DNA of 64,000 nt from Gymnorhina tibicen (taxonomy: Eukaryota; Chordata; Aves; Passeriformes; Artamidae). Shown piece after piece: positions 25,638-40,004 of the stretch (position 1 is the first letter of the stretch; every line of letters starts with the position of its first letter). The notes below the pieces were generated by a model. It did not search any database. It was not told the origin of the DNA and saw only the letters and a program-made list of their open reading frames with translations. Position numbers and translations under genes: made by a program. The DNA lies in contig VXAZ01001047.1 in the NCBI GenBank assembly GCA_013399875.1, positions 744,001 through 808,000 of the forward strand, given 5' to 3'.

Positions 25638-28600
25638 GATCTCGCGCTATGTTTACAAAGAAACAAGGAGCTGCAGCATATCATCAAAGCAGTAGAAAGA
25701 AATTTTAAGATTTACTTGAAGAAACGCCTGAGATGCAATTCAAATGCTTAGGCAAGTCCATTGTTCCTAACCAAACATAATAGTAAAAAACATCACCGTA
25801 AGGCAGTGACTACAAACAGACGATAAAGCAAAATAAAATAAAGTTAAAACTAGAAGTAAAATTCAAATATGGGCATTCATAAGTAGAGATTCATTTAGAG
25901 ACCTATGTAACTCAACACAATCTGCATGAGAGGCTTGTTGCTCTCTTTCATATGTCTGGAACTTAAGGAATTAAATACACAAACACATACAATCATGCAC
26001 TTTTCAACATACATCATTAAAAAATCCTGTCTAAATTTTCATCGTTCGGAATATGATTAATGCAGCCTATCAGAAGCCAGATGGTGCAAAACCAGAGCCA
26101 TCAATCAAAATGAAAAGACCACTGAGTGCTATCCCGAGCGATGTGCTCTCAAATGGAATTTCTGGTCACAGATCCTAACACACGATGTGCAGGGGAAGCC
26201 ATAAACATCATGGCACTGCCCCTAAGGAACAGCCAGAAACACAGCAGGCTTTGTTAGGCAAAAAAAATGCAGAATTAGTACTTGCTGCTGTAGGCTCTGA
26301 CTGGGAAAGGCTCTGCAAGCCAAATATATGTACTTTAAATAAAAAATTAAAAGCTATGTCTTTAATGAGTTTAATAATGTTTGCACTGATAACAGTATCT
26401 GTCAAACTGTGCACTTGCCATTTGATTTAATATGGGATTGTGCCATACATAAACAAAGCAGCTGCCACTGTCTGTCTGACACGTGAATTGGTATTTAATA
26501 TCTGTTCCCACACAGGACTTACAAATGGTTCATGTTTTTAGCTTTATATTACACATTTTCTGCAAACGTTATACAGAAAACAAGGTTGGGGTTTGCAATG
26601 GAAAACAGTGATGGCTTACATCTTGTAAGGTTTTATATCAAGCAGGCCTAGTATTTAAAAAATCACCCTGTAAAAATAAAAGGCACAAAGAAGCATAATT
26701 CACCATACACGTACTTCATAAATTATGCTATCAATATTAAAGGAGATGCAAAAATGAGCAGCAGTAATAACACATAGGTGTTTTTTCCCAAACTAGCATG
26801 ACAGTATGAAATAAAGGATTTGTTAGCATGGCTGCTTGTATTTGCAGCATGAAGTGTTTTATCACAACACTTCTCTTACATGTGTTGCATAAGAGAATAC
26901 ATCAAATATATCAAATGTATCAAATTTCACACAAATATATTTTGTAAAAAAAATAAATCTCACATTCTGTTTTAAAGACTTGCATAAACTACTTGCATAT
27001 CCATCTCCTTTTCTTTAAGGCTTGGAGACTAGGTATGACTGTCATGATGGCACGAGAAATCGGTGGAAGAAAAATTAAACATGACCTAGAGCAGCATTTA
27101 TATAAAATGTCATCTTTCAAGATCAGCTTCTTACTTGCTTTCAGTGATATTACAAAAATCCACATATATCACGAACAAACTGTAATGCTTTTGTTCTTTC
27201 AAGGAGATATAACGACCTCCCCCCCCCATTTTTATTCTGATGATCATGAGACACCAAACCTTAAATTCACCATTAGCCCCACAACCACCTTCACATATAT
27301 ACTTCATATAATAATACCATATAATAAGCAATATAAGAAACACATGTATTATACTTCACATAATACAAATCAAAGAGAGGTAGTTTCTAGAATCACAGGA
27401 ACAAACTACAGTGTCTTGGAAAGATGATTTTTTGGATTTGGAATCTCGTCAAAATTTGCAATTACAAGAAAATTCAAGAGAAGGTGGCGCCATACAAGCC
27501 TCTCATACTGGAGCCTTTCCCTCAAAAAATGCACGGAAGAATGTGTAGTTTCTTTTATCTCTCTTTCGATGGGTACAGTTTTTTGGATGGGAAGTCTCCT
27601 ATGTTCATAAAATACCAGAATAAAGAGAAAAAAATTAAATGAAGAGCATGTCATATTAAAGGAATGAAAAAGGCCTCATTAAGGTGCACTTATAATAAAA
27701 TCCATGTTTGTACCTCTCTTCCTACAGACAGCACCACTCCTTCCTTCTGATACACTAAAGCTCAAGTACAGCTGAAATCAATTTGTGTGTTTAAGAAGCT
27801 TCTTTTTGCCCCAAACTGGGACCCAAACCTCCATAGCATGTCCACACTGCAGGCTGAAATCAAAGTCTACTGACTCAAGAATCTCCATCCTTGCCCAAGG
27901 TTTGAAAGTCTTTCAAGCCTACTGTAATTCACACAAGTAGTAAATGTTAGTATCTGGGACATTTAACTTAATGTTGCTAATGTTGCTGTAAATGTGCAGA
28001 CAACGTCATCAGAACACTGACATCCTTTAGCACTCATCCCACAATTCTCAGAAACAATGAGCAATTGGTAGAAGCCACAGGATGCTTTTCTAGTTACATC
28101 TAAATACAACCACTCTCTGTCCCCTAAGATCAGGAGAGTTTCCCTCCGACACAGACACACTGAGTGCAAAACCACTGACAGCATGTTTGAGAGAACCCTA
28201 AATTTCACACCCAACTAGGACAATCACCTAGACTGTGCATGGAAAATCCATGTGGTTTGCTGGCAGATTCTGACTCCTCCTCCAGCTGCCCTTCAAAGCA
28301 GAGCTCTTGAGCTCACGCTGAGAGTGGCCAAACTGCACTGTGTGGAGAATTAGTTTCCTGTGTAGAGCAATCTAACGCTCAAATTATATCTATTGTTTTA
28401 CATGGCCACTTTACTGAGACTTGTCTTTTCAACTGTATAATAACTAACCTCTCTTCATGCTTTTAAGTGGAATATAGTCCAGAGAGGAAATTATAACAAA
28501 ATAAAAACTAATGGAGCGTTTCTAGTTCCAAGAGTTTAAATGACAGCAGAAGATGGAATAGTAGCCAGAGCTGACTTAATACAAATTACGAAAAATGTGA

Positions 28601-31600
28601 TCCTATCCTTGTGTGACTTATGCAAAATATACCAGATTGTTTCTGGATGATATTTGGAATCAATCTCAAATCAAAGGTTTTGTTAATGATGGGGTTTCAT
28701 GCATGTGTGTATGTGCATACATGCAAGTCTGTGCAGAAGAACATACTTTATCATCAGACACAAAGCCAGAAAATCCACACCTCCTTCACAGCTTTATGTC
28801 AAAGGGTCAATAAAGTATGATTTTAAACCAGAATAAGGAAGAAGAAAAATAAATGGAATATCCTCACTCCATGCAAGAAAGTAAAAATCTTACCCACGAT
28901 TTGGGGTACCAGATGACTACTCAAAATATTCCAGTAATAAAAGTACTGATGTCTACTTGATTAACATCTAAAATTTAAAATACTATCTCAAATTAATAAA
29001 GTACACACCTTTCCAGTGAGATGATGGGCATCAGAACATAAAGACAGTTATCAAATATATTAGTGAAGTTCCCAAAACTTGGGTCTCTTGATAAGTGCTT
29101 AGTTAAAAGCGAACAAGTTCAAGAGCTTGGTCGTATGAAAACTTACATCAATAGCAAAGTTTAAGTAATGAAGAACTTTACAATCACCTCTGTGAATGGG
29201 TTTCCACAACACTGTGCTCATGCACTGCTACACTTGAGGCACTGATGCTTTCCCCTCCCACAGTTACTTTAATGCCATGACAAAGTACAGCTTAGAACTA
29301 AGGGGCTCCATAAAGAGGAAAAAAAATACAGAAAAACAGAAGGGCAGGTGAATAAAATAGAGCGAGAATGCAATGTTAATACCTGAAAAAGATATTAAAG
29401 AAAGAATAGTTAGATAGAAAGAAACAGAAAAAAGGAAGGTCGACTACATAGAAGAAAAACCCTTTCATTTTTTGAGGGGAGAAATGGCAACAGAATGAAG
29501 AGGGAGGGGTTGGAAATGGGAGAAGGTGGGAGATAACTAGGAAATCCAATCCACTACAAACTGCACAGACACAGAGAGATACAGGTCAAATGAGGTGTTA
29601 AGCAATAGAGAAGGAAAGACACCTGAACTAGAAATGCCCATAGAACTGCTAGTTACACACTCCATCACATTGCTAACACAAGATTGAAGGGAGCTTAAAA
29701 AAGCTGTAACAGGGTCAAGCCTGTTTCTTTTTTGTGATGTCAAGGTTTTCCAGCAACTAATTTTAAAAACCCTAAAATACCTTTCTTTTTTGTATTTTTT
29801 GTCTCAGTAGCAGATCAATCCATGGTGGACAAGGTACATAAATGATACAAGACATGCAGCAAAAGGTAATGTCTTCCTCCAGAAAATAACAAGAGGATTA
29901 ATGTGCATCAAAGAATTTGTTTTACTTGAATTCATATGGCAGATATTTAATGTCACTGTAAAACTGGCCTCTCATTTTACATTTTAATTTTTTTTGAGGT
30001 AGAATGTCCTTATTTCAGGCAATCTACTACACCAGGTAGCATTTGCATGCTGCACCAAGGAGAAAAACTGTGAAGTAAATAACCACTATTTTCATGATTG
30101 TTTAACTGAAAAAGTGTATTCATGTGTTTACATGGGGTGGGGGATATATGTGGATTTCATGAGTTCATTTATTAAAACTGTTCTCAAGATCAGTAATGAA
30201 GATATTTCAGTAATATATTGGCACCTGTGAAACCTTGTTCAACATCTAAGCACATACATCAACACATAGTACACATACACCTTTGTGTATAGATGCAAAC
30301 ATGTTTTAACAGACTATTGTTGAACTATTTTTTGAAAGGTCATTTTAAAAAGATAGGAAAAAATACTTCTCTATCCTGTAACAGGAAAAAGCCTCCCTTC
30401 TGGAATAGAGCTAACAATCCCAAACAATTTAGTTAGCATCAGACAAGGTTAGATGCTTTAAATATCCAACTACAGCAAAAGTTACTAGCATTAAATATGG
30501 TTTTAACCAAAATATTAACCATATATACTTGTCTGTATATATTCTAGATTTTGTGTAAAACAAAACCAACCAACAAAGCATTGGTTTTAGACCAACAATT
30601 TCAGGAATTGGGTTCTCTGTTTTTTGATTTTCTGGATGCAATATACACTTCAAATAAGACTGCAATTCTTTTATCGCAACACTTCAGCTACAGAATTAAG
30701 ACACAGCAAGTATGTATTTTTCTATAGTATTTACAATGGAGAAGTAAGCCCTTTTGTCGCAGTGCTTGCCTTGTTTCTTTGCCTATTTACAAATCCTGAA
30801 ACAATTCCTGGGACATGAACAGCCGTTTCTCTGTATTAGCTTGCTCTGCGTTACAGATGGCACAAACTTCAATGTAGCTTAGAGTTAAGTCAAGAATAAG
30901 CAGGAGCTTCTGAGGCAATTAGATTTTCTTCACTACCATCAAGTAATGTTCAAGTGTGCCATTAGCACAAGGCCACTGCACGGCTCTTCCAAAGAGAAAT
31001 TGCTTTTCTCTTTCAGTAGTCTTCTTTGAAGCCTCACATCATATCAAGAGCACAAAACAGCTTTATGTAACCTCCTCCAAAAAGCAGCTCTGAACATGAG
31101 GGAAGGGAACAGAGAAGAATGGATGTAGGTTACAATAAGAGTATTTCCATAAAAAGCGGTCATATCTGACATCTAAGATGTTAAATTAAACCCAAAATCT
31201 ATTTCAAGGCAGGAGATAGCAAAAGGCGCTGGCCCTTTTCAGCAATAACCTAAAAAACCTTTTCATCTTACAAAACAACAATTCAGAACACCTCCTTTAG
31301 AAAATTCAGATCATGGCTTATATCACAGGCATTGCAACCTCACAGTTGCCTTACAATTTAGTACAATGCTGTTCCTGGAATAAATGGAAAGCAGGTTAAA
31401 AGGATTTCTGTTATTTTCCAGAATCATATACCCAAGTAATTACCTAAAAAATCAGAAGGCTGACACGGTACTTCAAAACTGCTTTCTTTTTTTCTGGCTC
31501 AAAAGTAAAACCTACACACATTCACAGTACTTCCACCACACATCTTACAAAACACAGTTAATAACTGAGAAACATTACTGTCCTTAGGAAAAACAATAAG

Positions 31601-32586
31601 AATTGCTTGTGGTTTTCAGCAGTTCTGTAATTTCCCATTTCCAGCCTCCAAAAATCATCCAAACTTGGTTTACTTAAACATGCTAGCTGCCATGGCTCAC
31701 ATGTAAGACAAATCACTTCCTAATGCCAGTAGCTATGAAAGGTGACAGCAGCAAACACAGATGTCAAAGTCTGAGAGATCTGGAACTATGAACATAGAAA
31801 GATGTAAATCTCACCTGCCACATGTTTAGTGCTGCACCTACATTTTAGTCCTTCACCAGCTACTCTCATAGCAACAGTTCCAACTCTACAAGTGTCCAAC
31901 ATGTCAATTTACAAGTCCTCTTATGAAACTACGTTGTCCCACAGTGCAGACACATCTTCAAAAACAAAGTTTTAGGACCTAATTAACAAGTGTAGCATGG
32001 TGCTGTCTGCCATTGGAAAGTTAGCCAACATCAGGCATTTTAGTTAGAGTGGTTTCTTTCAATAGACATTGGAATTTCTTTTGTTCAAATTGGCTTATTC
32101 GTGAAGGAGTCCCTGTACGTGGGAAAAAAGTGAAAGGAAGCAGCTCATCAGTAGGAAAACTGGTCCCAACTTAAGTGATTGACTTCCCATCTCCCCCTGT
32201 TTCTGCTGTTGAACTAAAGAGTCCTCATCTTGGTGAAGACAGTTCTGCTGGTTCTCTGTGCCACCACCACACTCTCCATTCTCCGTTGTTCCCAGAGGCC
32301 AGCAGCTACAGCACAGAGGTGGAAAGAATCCAGGACTTAACAGGGTTTTTTTGTCAGAAGCCAGCTGACTCCAAACCCTCACCCTTCACCTGGCACTTTA
32401 CACTCACTTTCAAGTATTTTATGTTTCACACAGGTGCCCATGATGATTCCTAGATAAGGCCACAGCCTTGGGCGTTGCTATGATTAATGTGTTGTGTTAT
32501 TGTCAATGAAAACCACTCAGAGCATACAGATATGCCTCCAAAGGCAGTGCCAAAAGAGATCCCACCTGTTTCATAGTGGCTCCTGT

Positions 32587-32610
32587 CTGTTTCATTGTGA
32601 AATGAAACAG
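32587..32610. repeat. Short perfect palindrome
   Basis: CTGTTTCATT is followed by GTGA and then AATGAAACAG, a perfect 10-bp inverted repeat with a 4-base loop. A related direct half-copy, CTGTTTCATAGTG, lies 21 bp upstream at 32566. It may be a small hairpin or chance; no function is evident. Confidence 0.6.
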
Positions 32611-35600
32611 GCCCTCATTACTTACAGCCTCTTTCAGTGTGTGGTAGCTTAATTTTTGAAAAATTTCTGACACAAAGTGTCAACTGTCCAGGAGAGCTAA
32701 AGAACTCAGCAGAAGAAACCTCAGTTTAAGGAAACTGACACTGGATTATTTCTCTTCCATTAAAAATAGGGTCTGTGTCCTATTGAAATAATTGCTTGAA
32801 AACATTTTAGGTCTGTAAGTGGCAGCAGGCATTAGTACCTTACAAATAGCTTTACATAATCTTGTTACTAATGTTCCTTGAGTGAGTTATGTAGATAACT
32901 ACCCTTATCAAAGACAACAGGACATCACACCCTGCTTCCCAAAATTGCTTATGAGGCTAAGAGCTGACAAAGAAACCCCCAAAAACCAAAAAAAAAAATT
33001 GTTGTCACTTAATTGTGTATCATAATACAGTGGTCCATATAACTTGTCAAACAGGCATTGTCTAGGGGTTTTGCTCTTTTGAGTGTTCTAACATTTCCAG
33101 AACACATTAATAAAGAACATTTAAAAGCATGAGGCTTAAAGATTTTACAATTATTTTAGCAGAATTGCATCAATTACAGCACATTTTGAAATAGCAACTA
33201 ATTTTTTTAATTCTGAGCACACTTTCAGTTTGGGAGAAAATCTCTCAAAAAACTCTTTTCAAATCACATGAATGTTGACTTTATTTCTTACTTGGCTGGA
33301 CACAGTATATGCTAAAATAAATCTCTAATTCTGTAAGACATGACCTTATTTTTTCATAGATCATGCCCTGTTGTAGAGCAAGAGATTCAGGTTGCAAAAG
33401 GCAGAAACAACTAGAGAACTGAGTTTTAAGCACAACTCTCAGGGGACTTCTCACTGTAACAGCCCCGTGCTGCCAGAGGCATGCACGGACATGCCCTAAG
33501 GTATCCCCAGGTATCCTCCCAAGAAGGCAAAGCAGGAAGATGAGTAGTAGTTCTGCTATACCGTGCTTACGATACATAAAAACGTTCTTTTGCAGAGCAT
33601 AAATTGAGGATTATAGTTTTAAACAACCACTCCAGGGCTAGACTGAATACTTAAACTCATCTGACAAAAAGAAGAAAAGGAACTAGGGCTCTGTGCTTCT
33701 GAATTTGGACATTAGGTGCATACTGGATCCTGAAACTCCTATTAAGCTTATAAAACCTGTTGTTTTCACCAGATAACCTATTATAACAACTACTTCAACA
33801 GCTTTAAAAAAACCTGGGTCACAAATTTTAAAGAGCAAGGGTCATTTAGGAGAGAGCTCCAACTCCATTATTTTTGAGCTAAACATCTACTGCCGACAGA
33901 ATAAAATTCTTACTGTGTGCAAAGTGAAACCTCAACGTACACACAAAAAACATTCAGCTGAAATTACTTGTGTGCAAACATAACCTTTCATTAAACAAGC
34001 TCATAGAAAACTGGCAAGAATATAGCTCCTCAATTATCTTCTTTTAAATTTTAAAACACTAAAGTTGTTGTTGGCACAGCTTTACAAGGATGTCAATTTT
34101 ATAATCTTTTTCTGATGGACCTAGAAAAGGATAAACTGTACATAAAATTGGAAGCGTTATTCTACTGCTAACAAGAGAAAAGTTGCACAGCAATCAGAAT
34201 TTGACTCTCAAGAAAGCCAGACTATACATATTCCTACTCTACATAAACAGAGGAAAAAGGAAGTATTTCAGGACAAGGAATGGCTTCATCTACAAATAGA
34301 GTGCTATGTATTTTTACACATCCTAACTGAAATAAGTTTGAACAAATGGCAATCACACACCTGGAACAAGATACTGCTCAGCATTTCCTAAATAATTACT
34401 TAGTTTTGAAAAGAATGAAGTTTAGAAGATACTTATTTTAGTAACAACAAAAGAAAAATCTGAGAAAAGAGAGTTCTTTGTACATGTCTGACATCAAGAA
34501 TTTAATATATTTGCTAGGCATTCAAGATTGATGCTAAAATGAACTTTGTCTGTGGCACAGCATCTGAAAGACTTGCAGGTTCTATAGTCAGAAGCTCTGT
34601 AAAGCACTACAGTGACACTAGGTTAAAGAGAGCAGGATCAAATTCCCCTGGATAGGATAAGTATGCAACCAAAGGGCAATTTTTAATATTTGCTGTTAAA
34701 TGGTTTCATCTGAGCAATGAGAAGGGCAACTGGATGGTAACTTTTATTTGTTTAGGCAGTAAAGAATACAGGAGCTTAGCTAATTCTCCCCTGATATCAG
34801 CAGAGGATCTCCTGCTTTTCCAGTACTTCTGCAAGAAGAATTTAGAAGTTCTGCCTCCGCTGCTGAATTAAGGCCTCACTGGGAAAAAGATAAGACTCAA
34901 CACCTAGAAGTGGAAGGGAAAGTAAATCCTTGTTTCCACCTCTATAAAAGCGCTGGCTTTTCATCTGGGAATGAAGAACCACAAACATTTAAATGTCTTT
35001 CAGGATGCTGTAAGTTACACTAGATGGGCAAATATATATTGAGGTAGAATTTTCAGGAACAGCTATTATTTCTAAGAGCTACTGGTGTCCTGACCATGCA
35101 TAAGAGTAATAAGGTTAGTAAGGTTAGTATGGCTACTTCATCAAAACATCACTTCCTGGTATAGTGAGTGAAACATCAGCATGGAAGAATGAACACTTTC
35201 TGATTTTCTGATTATTTTTTCTCCTTTCTATGAGATATCCCATCACAAAAAGATGAAGTACTATCTAATCTTTGTGGCAAGTCCTGTTTCAGCCACTGTA
35301 GTTAGTGAGATTTTTACATCTGTTTTAACTACTAGTACTAAGCACCAACTTATCCTTAAGTTTATCTCCTTTCTATTTTAGAAAGGTTCTCAGAGAAAAA
35401 TCTTTTAATCAACAAAGTAGTAATTCTGGAAGACACTAATTCCAATCACTCATGCCATAATCCGCCATCACCAACACTTTCACAAAGCCATCATGATATC
35501 TCCTTTTTACGCCTCCTGAAAATTATCTACAAAATAGCCAACAACATGTACCTCCACCCTCAAATCTTTGGGCCATGTAAATCAAACAGAACTAGAGCAA

Positions 35601-37815
35601 AGCTAATACACACCTCCACTTGAAGTAACTGTATTCCCAATTAATGTTAGATTTAATACAAGAATTAAAACCCCTCCCCTAGACCGCAACAACTGTGGAA
35701 TTGGAAGCCGAGGTGGAAATTAAAAGCACAGAGCAAGGAATCTGCAGTGAGCTTGTTGCAGCCACTACAAATATGAAGTAGTTAGGAGAAGGAAAACCTT
35801 CACTGTCAAATGGAAAATAAAGAAAGACCATAAACTTTAACAAAAACTTGCACTTGTCCCTTCCCCTCCACTTTTACTCTCAGATATATATACAGAATGT
35901 GTTTGGAAGCAACAAAAGAGTGGAGCTACAAAAATCACCCATCAAACTGTGCTACTTCTAATAATATATTAAAGGTCCTAAAACAAAGATCAAAAGCGAA
36001 TATATTTAAGCATTTATATTCAATTCCACATTGCCTGATGACTAATTTGTAAAGAGTGCAGAAGTCCTCACAACTGCAGCCAAAATCATTTGAGAATACT
36101 TTGATATAATGCCACAAAGGATATGAGCAGGAAGACAGCACGAGTTACAAATGGCCAAGTTCCATTAAAAGTCCTAATAAAAGAATAATGGAATTTCCTT
36201 GTCCTATGAATAAAAATTGTTATGTAGAGGAGAATTAAGACATGGATAGGAATATCAAAGTTTCTAGTTCATTAGTTGCATGTCCTTATTAGATCTTAAT
36301 TGACTTACTATTACATTTACCTTAAAATGCTTCAATTCAAAAAAGCAACAATCCCATTCAAAATCTTATCACACTAGTTTTCTTTATTTTTCATTTTTCT
36401 CCATTAAGGCCATTTTCACAGGCCATTAGTATCAGCTTTACCAATCCTTGTAAATAATGTGAGACTTTATAAAAAAAGTACTAAGCAGAGATGAATTTAA
36501 CTTGAAATTAGGTATAATTATTAAAGTTATAGAATATAACTGCTGTTTTAAAATGGTTTTTTAAACTAAATTTTCAAATGGCTGGTAACTACTGAACTCT
36601 CACAGCAAAAACCTGCCTGATAAATTTAATCCATTCATTTACACACTGTATTTCTTATGGACATATGTGCAGTTACACGTATATTGCATATATGTGCACA
36701 TGTTCATTCAAAGAGATAGATGCACATATACATTTCTGCCACCTTCTTCTCCCAAATATAAAATCTAGCTGTTTTTTCCAATGTAATTGGTACATGGCCA
36801 GCAAAAGCAGAGCTAGAGTTCAGAACTTTCCTCTGAAATGTCTAAACAATAACAACAACAAAGATGTTTCAAATCTTTCTTTGTTTTAATGGACACCTGC
36901 AAAATCACTCACTTCTCAAAACGGAAGCAGCAAAGATAGACATCCCATACTGCTGACAAATTTTTAAAGGGTTTGTGCACTTGTTAAAGGAATATGCCCA
37001 CAGAGGCATCAAAGATAGCAGGAACTCCAGGAAAATATTTAGAAACCTACTTAACTCCCCTTCAATCTGCTGCTTAATGCTCTCTTTTGCATAACATCTA
37101 AAATAACCCCATGACATAGTTATACCACAGAAATACTGTGATCTTTGTCTCTTGGTTCTCCAAAATAATCTTGTAACAACTTTTTTTTTTTTTTACTTTA
37201 CATTGCAATGCCCTTAGAGAAAGGACCTTCTTTTTTTCCCTACAGGATGAAATATAATAAACAAGTTGGGCTGTCTTTTTTTTTTTGTTTAAACCAGGGT
37301 TCCTAGATGTTACAAATAAGGACCAAGTTTTAATAATGATGTGTGTTTCTACTTCTTCCCCCAGACAACCACCAGGCTGTTCACACAGCAGCCTCTTCAA
37401 AGGATGCCTCCATGATCAATAGATAATTCATTAGTATCATGTATCTCAGGGCCTAATTGACACAACAGGCTAAGCAACATACTCTAGGGTAACACAGTTC
37501 CTAAACAGAGAGTAAAAAAAGAGGGGAATCCAATACCACATACGGTCACTTTGCAGGATTTAGTGTCAATCTATAAATTATACTTCTATGAGGTTAATTC
37601 GAGCCATTGGTTTCACAAATCAGAAAATGCACCTTTTCAAGCACGGCTTAAAGAAACAAAGAAACATTTATGTGACAGCAGAATTTAAGTAACATGCTCA
37701 GCGCTTTCCATTTTATAATTTCTTCTCAATTTTGCATTAAACAAGAAAGATAGTTACCACAAATGCTTGGAATTTGTCTTAACAACAAACATAAATAGTA
37801 TTTTTTTTTTCTTAC

Positions 37816-37878
37816 CTTATGATCATATGGATTGTACGAATGAAACAGCTGGGACAGATCCTTCGTTCTCTGTTTTTT
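37816..37878 (-). CDS. CDKAL1: CDKAL1 internal coding exon, linker before the TRAM domain (63 bp)
   Basis: This short exon follows the 181-bp exon in the transcript. Read on the minus strand it encodes 21 residues, starting [15 protein letters not shown] and ending NPYDHK. It continues the frame of the previous exon exactly and matches the known human order, in which KKQRTKDLS follows QVPA-V. The segment joins the radical-SAM core to the RNA-binding TRAM domain. The acceptor is CCTTTACAG, with AG at 37880-37879, and the exon opens with six adenines. The donor is AAG|GTAAG at 37815-37811 and is followed immediately by a run of ten adenines in the intron. Both flanking introns are phase 0, so the exon could be skipped without shifting the frame, losing 21 residues. 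It is too short to appear as a long open frame and was found by reading the strand for the expected continuation of CDKAL1. Confidence 0.95.
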
Positions 37879-38044
37879 CTGTAAAGGAATATTAATAAAT
37901 AAGCCATATTAGAAAAGTTATGGGAGAAAGAAGGCATACTGATTAAAAAAGGTGTATGCAGGTACAAACACATTCTCTCTCCACTTTTTTAATGAAACTG
38001 TAGGTATAAAGAGCAGTGTATGCAGATTAAGGATATTAAATATT

Positions 38045-38104
38045 ACTGAAATAGTCCACTGGAGGTGATAAAGGAGAAGGAGCTTTTGGACTCCTTATTT
38101 TCCA
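38045..38104 (+). repeat. Left arm of a 60-bp inverted repeat
   Basis: This 60-bp segment, starting ACTGAAATAGTCCACTGG and ending CTCCTTATTTTCCA, is the reverse complement of 40005-40064 with one mismatch (position 38088). In the transcript it lies in the intron about 167 nt upstream of the 63-bp CDKAL1 exon. It does not resemble CR1, the LTR or the SINE found here. Confidence 0.95.
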
Positions 38105-40004
38105 AAAAATTAACATATATATTAACAATACTAAGGAAAATATCCTTAACAAATAATAAACATTAATCTGTGGAACATCAGTGGAATGTGTAAGCAATTC
38201 AGATTAGGTTTAATTTTTGCACAATATATCATAAATATTATTTTAGAATACAGATAAAAAAACTTAGAGATCAGGCTACAATCTTGCAAAGACTTGTCTA
38301 CTATTCTAGCATGTACACGTAGTCTTGCCTTATAGGAGATTAGGTGTAAAGGAAGTCAGTTTAAAGAAGAATCATTTATTATTTTTTGATTTCTTTTGAT
38401 GCTAATACTCTCATTGCCTTGATTGTGGAAAATTAATAGGTGATATGTCATTTAATGCCAAGGCAAAGGAAAAAAAATTTCTTCAATTCAGAGCATAGTT
38501 CAAAGACAAAACCTGCTTAATCCATGTCCTGAATTTAGTCAAAGAGCTTTCAGTGATTTCAGCTGATGTTAAATAGAATTTCTCAGCTGAATCCTATGGA
38601 GGGTGGGCAGAGAGAGGAGAAAAACACCGTTTGTCTTCAATGCAGGGATGAATCACAAATCAGTTCAAACTTCTGTTATGTCAAAATCAATGTTTACTTA
38701 CAGCTGGGGAAGACAAAGCATTGCATGTGTAAATGTGTAAAGGGGAGACAACTGCAAGAACTCCTTGCTTGTAGTCTGTACCAGTGTCTTGTTCAGCCAT
38801 CATTTCTGTGAAAGTAGTTTTCCAGCTAAACTGGAAAAGATCTGTTTATGTTTCCAGCATGGTGGGAACTAAATAGACAGTTGCATGACTGCAGCATTTA
38901 TTTTAACTTCTGGAAACTATAGGACAATTTACTAATTTTTGATCATGCAAAATGAACTATGTATTTTCTTTCTCTACATCGTTTTTATTTTCACTGAAAT
39001 GTTAAGCAACTTACAATGACTTCTTTTCTGGTAGTACAGATGTACACAGTCAAAGTACTTAAAATACTATAAAAATTATTTGGAGAAGTGTGATAATAAA
39101 TTAAAAAGAGATACCAAAATGATTACTAAAAATATTGCTTGAAAAAACCTCATTTAATGTAGCATCATGCAAGAAAAAGACAAAAGCACTTGAGTCTGGA
39201 TTATGGAAATCCCACTCCTCTTTCTAGGAAGAAACCCCACAAAATCCAGAAAAAGCTCAACTCTCGCTTTTTGTTACTGAAGACTATTTCTCTTGTATTA
39301 ATTTTGACTGCAATTACTTTAATAACACTCAATAAAACGGTATGACAGAAAACCACCCATCTTTCCCCCTCAGACTCTCGCCAAAATGCTGGTTACACAC
39401 TCAGCTAGACTAGGCGAAGAGTGAAGATGGCTTCCGTTACACAACACACTGACACAGTCTTCAACTTCTTATTATTGTAGAAAATTATGGTTTCTTTCCT
39501 ACCTTTCCACAAAAGTTTTATTTTTTTGTACAAAAACCAAAACTGTCCTGACTGGGGAAATGCTGGAAATTCCTAACCCAGAAAAACATGAAATGAAACT
39601 TCTCAAGATGCACATGAAGAAATGCCCCAAAATTCCCAGGATGCCCCATATGCTTGGCTGAGCGAAAGCTAAAGAGCATTTGACTGTTTTGTATGGAATC
39701 TGAATATACAGAGATAAAAATGTCATAACCACAGAGTTAAGGCTGCTTAGTGATAATTTCTGTCTTTCTAGAACAACAAGTGCAGTTTAACTCAGATCTC
39801 TGAAAATCAGAAATATGTAACATTGCAAAACACAGACACAGGACAAGGAATTCATGCTGCTCCAATGGTAATCTCTTCAACTCCTACAGGTGGCACGAGT
39901 CTCAAAGAAGTTTTTGAAATAAAGAAGCAGCATGGTTTGCAGCTCACCTCTATGCAGTACAGAGCAGAGGGTAAAGTAGGCCTCTCCATGTCTAGACGTG
40001 ACAG

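Larger units (their letters stand above)
1..37815 (-). other. CDKAL1: CDKAL1 downstream intron, partial
   Basis: This is the 5' part of the intron following the 63-bp exon, phase 0, beginning GTAAG at 37815. The next CDKAL1 exon (start of the TRAM domain) was looked for and not seen, so the intron exceeds 37.8 kb. Very long introns are typical of this gene in vertebrates. Apart from the listed repeats, the long blocks 1432-11959, 12202-16997, 17051-25510 and 25638-37815 hold no recognisable gene, RNA or transposon. A patch at about 2240-2480 is distinctly GC-richer, without an identifiable cause. Confidence 0.85.

Noticed and set aside
26993..27427. 144-codon open frame
   Set aside because: AT-rich sequence encoding mainly His, Thr, Tyr and Ile with no family resemblance; includes a poly-C run.
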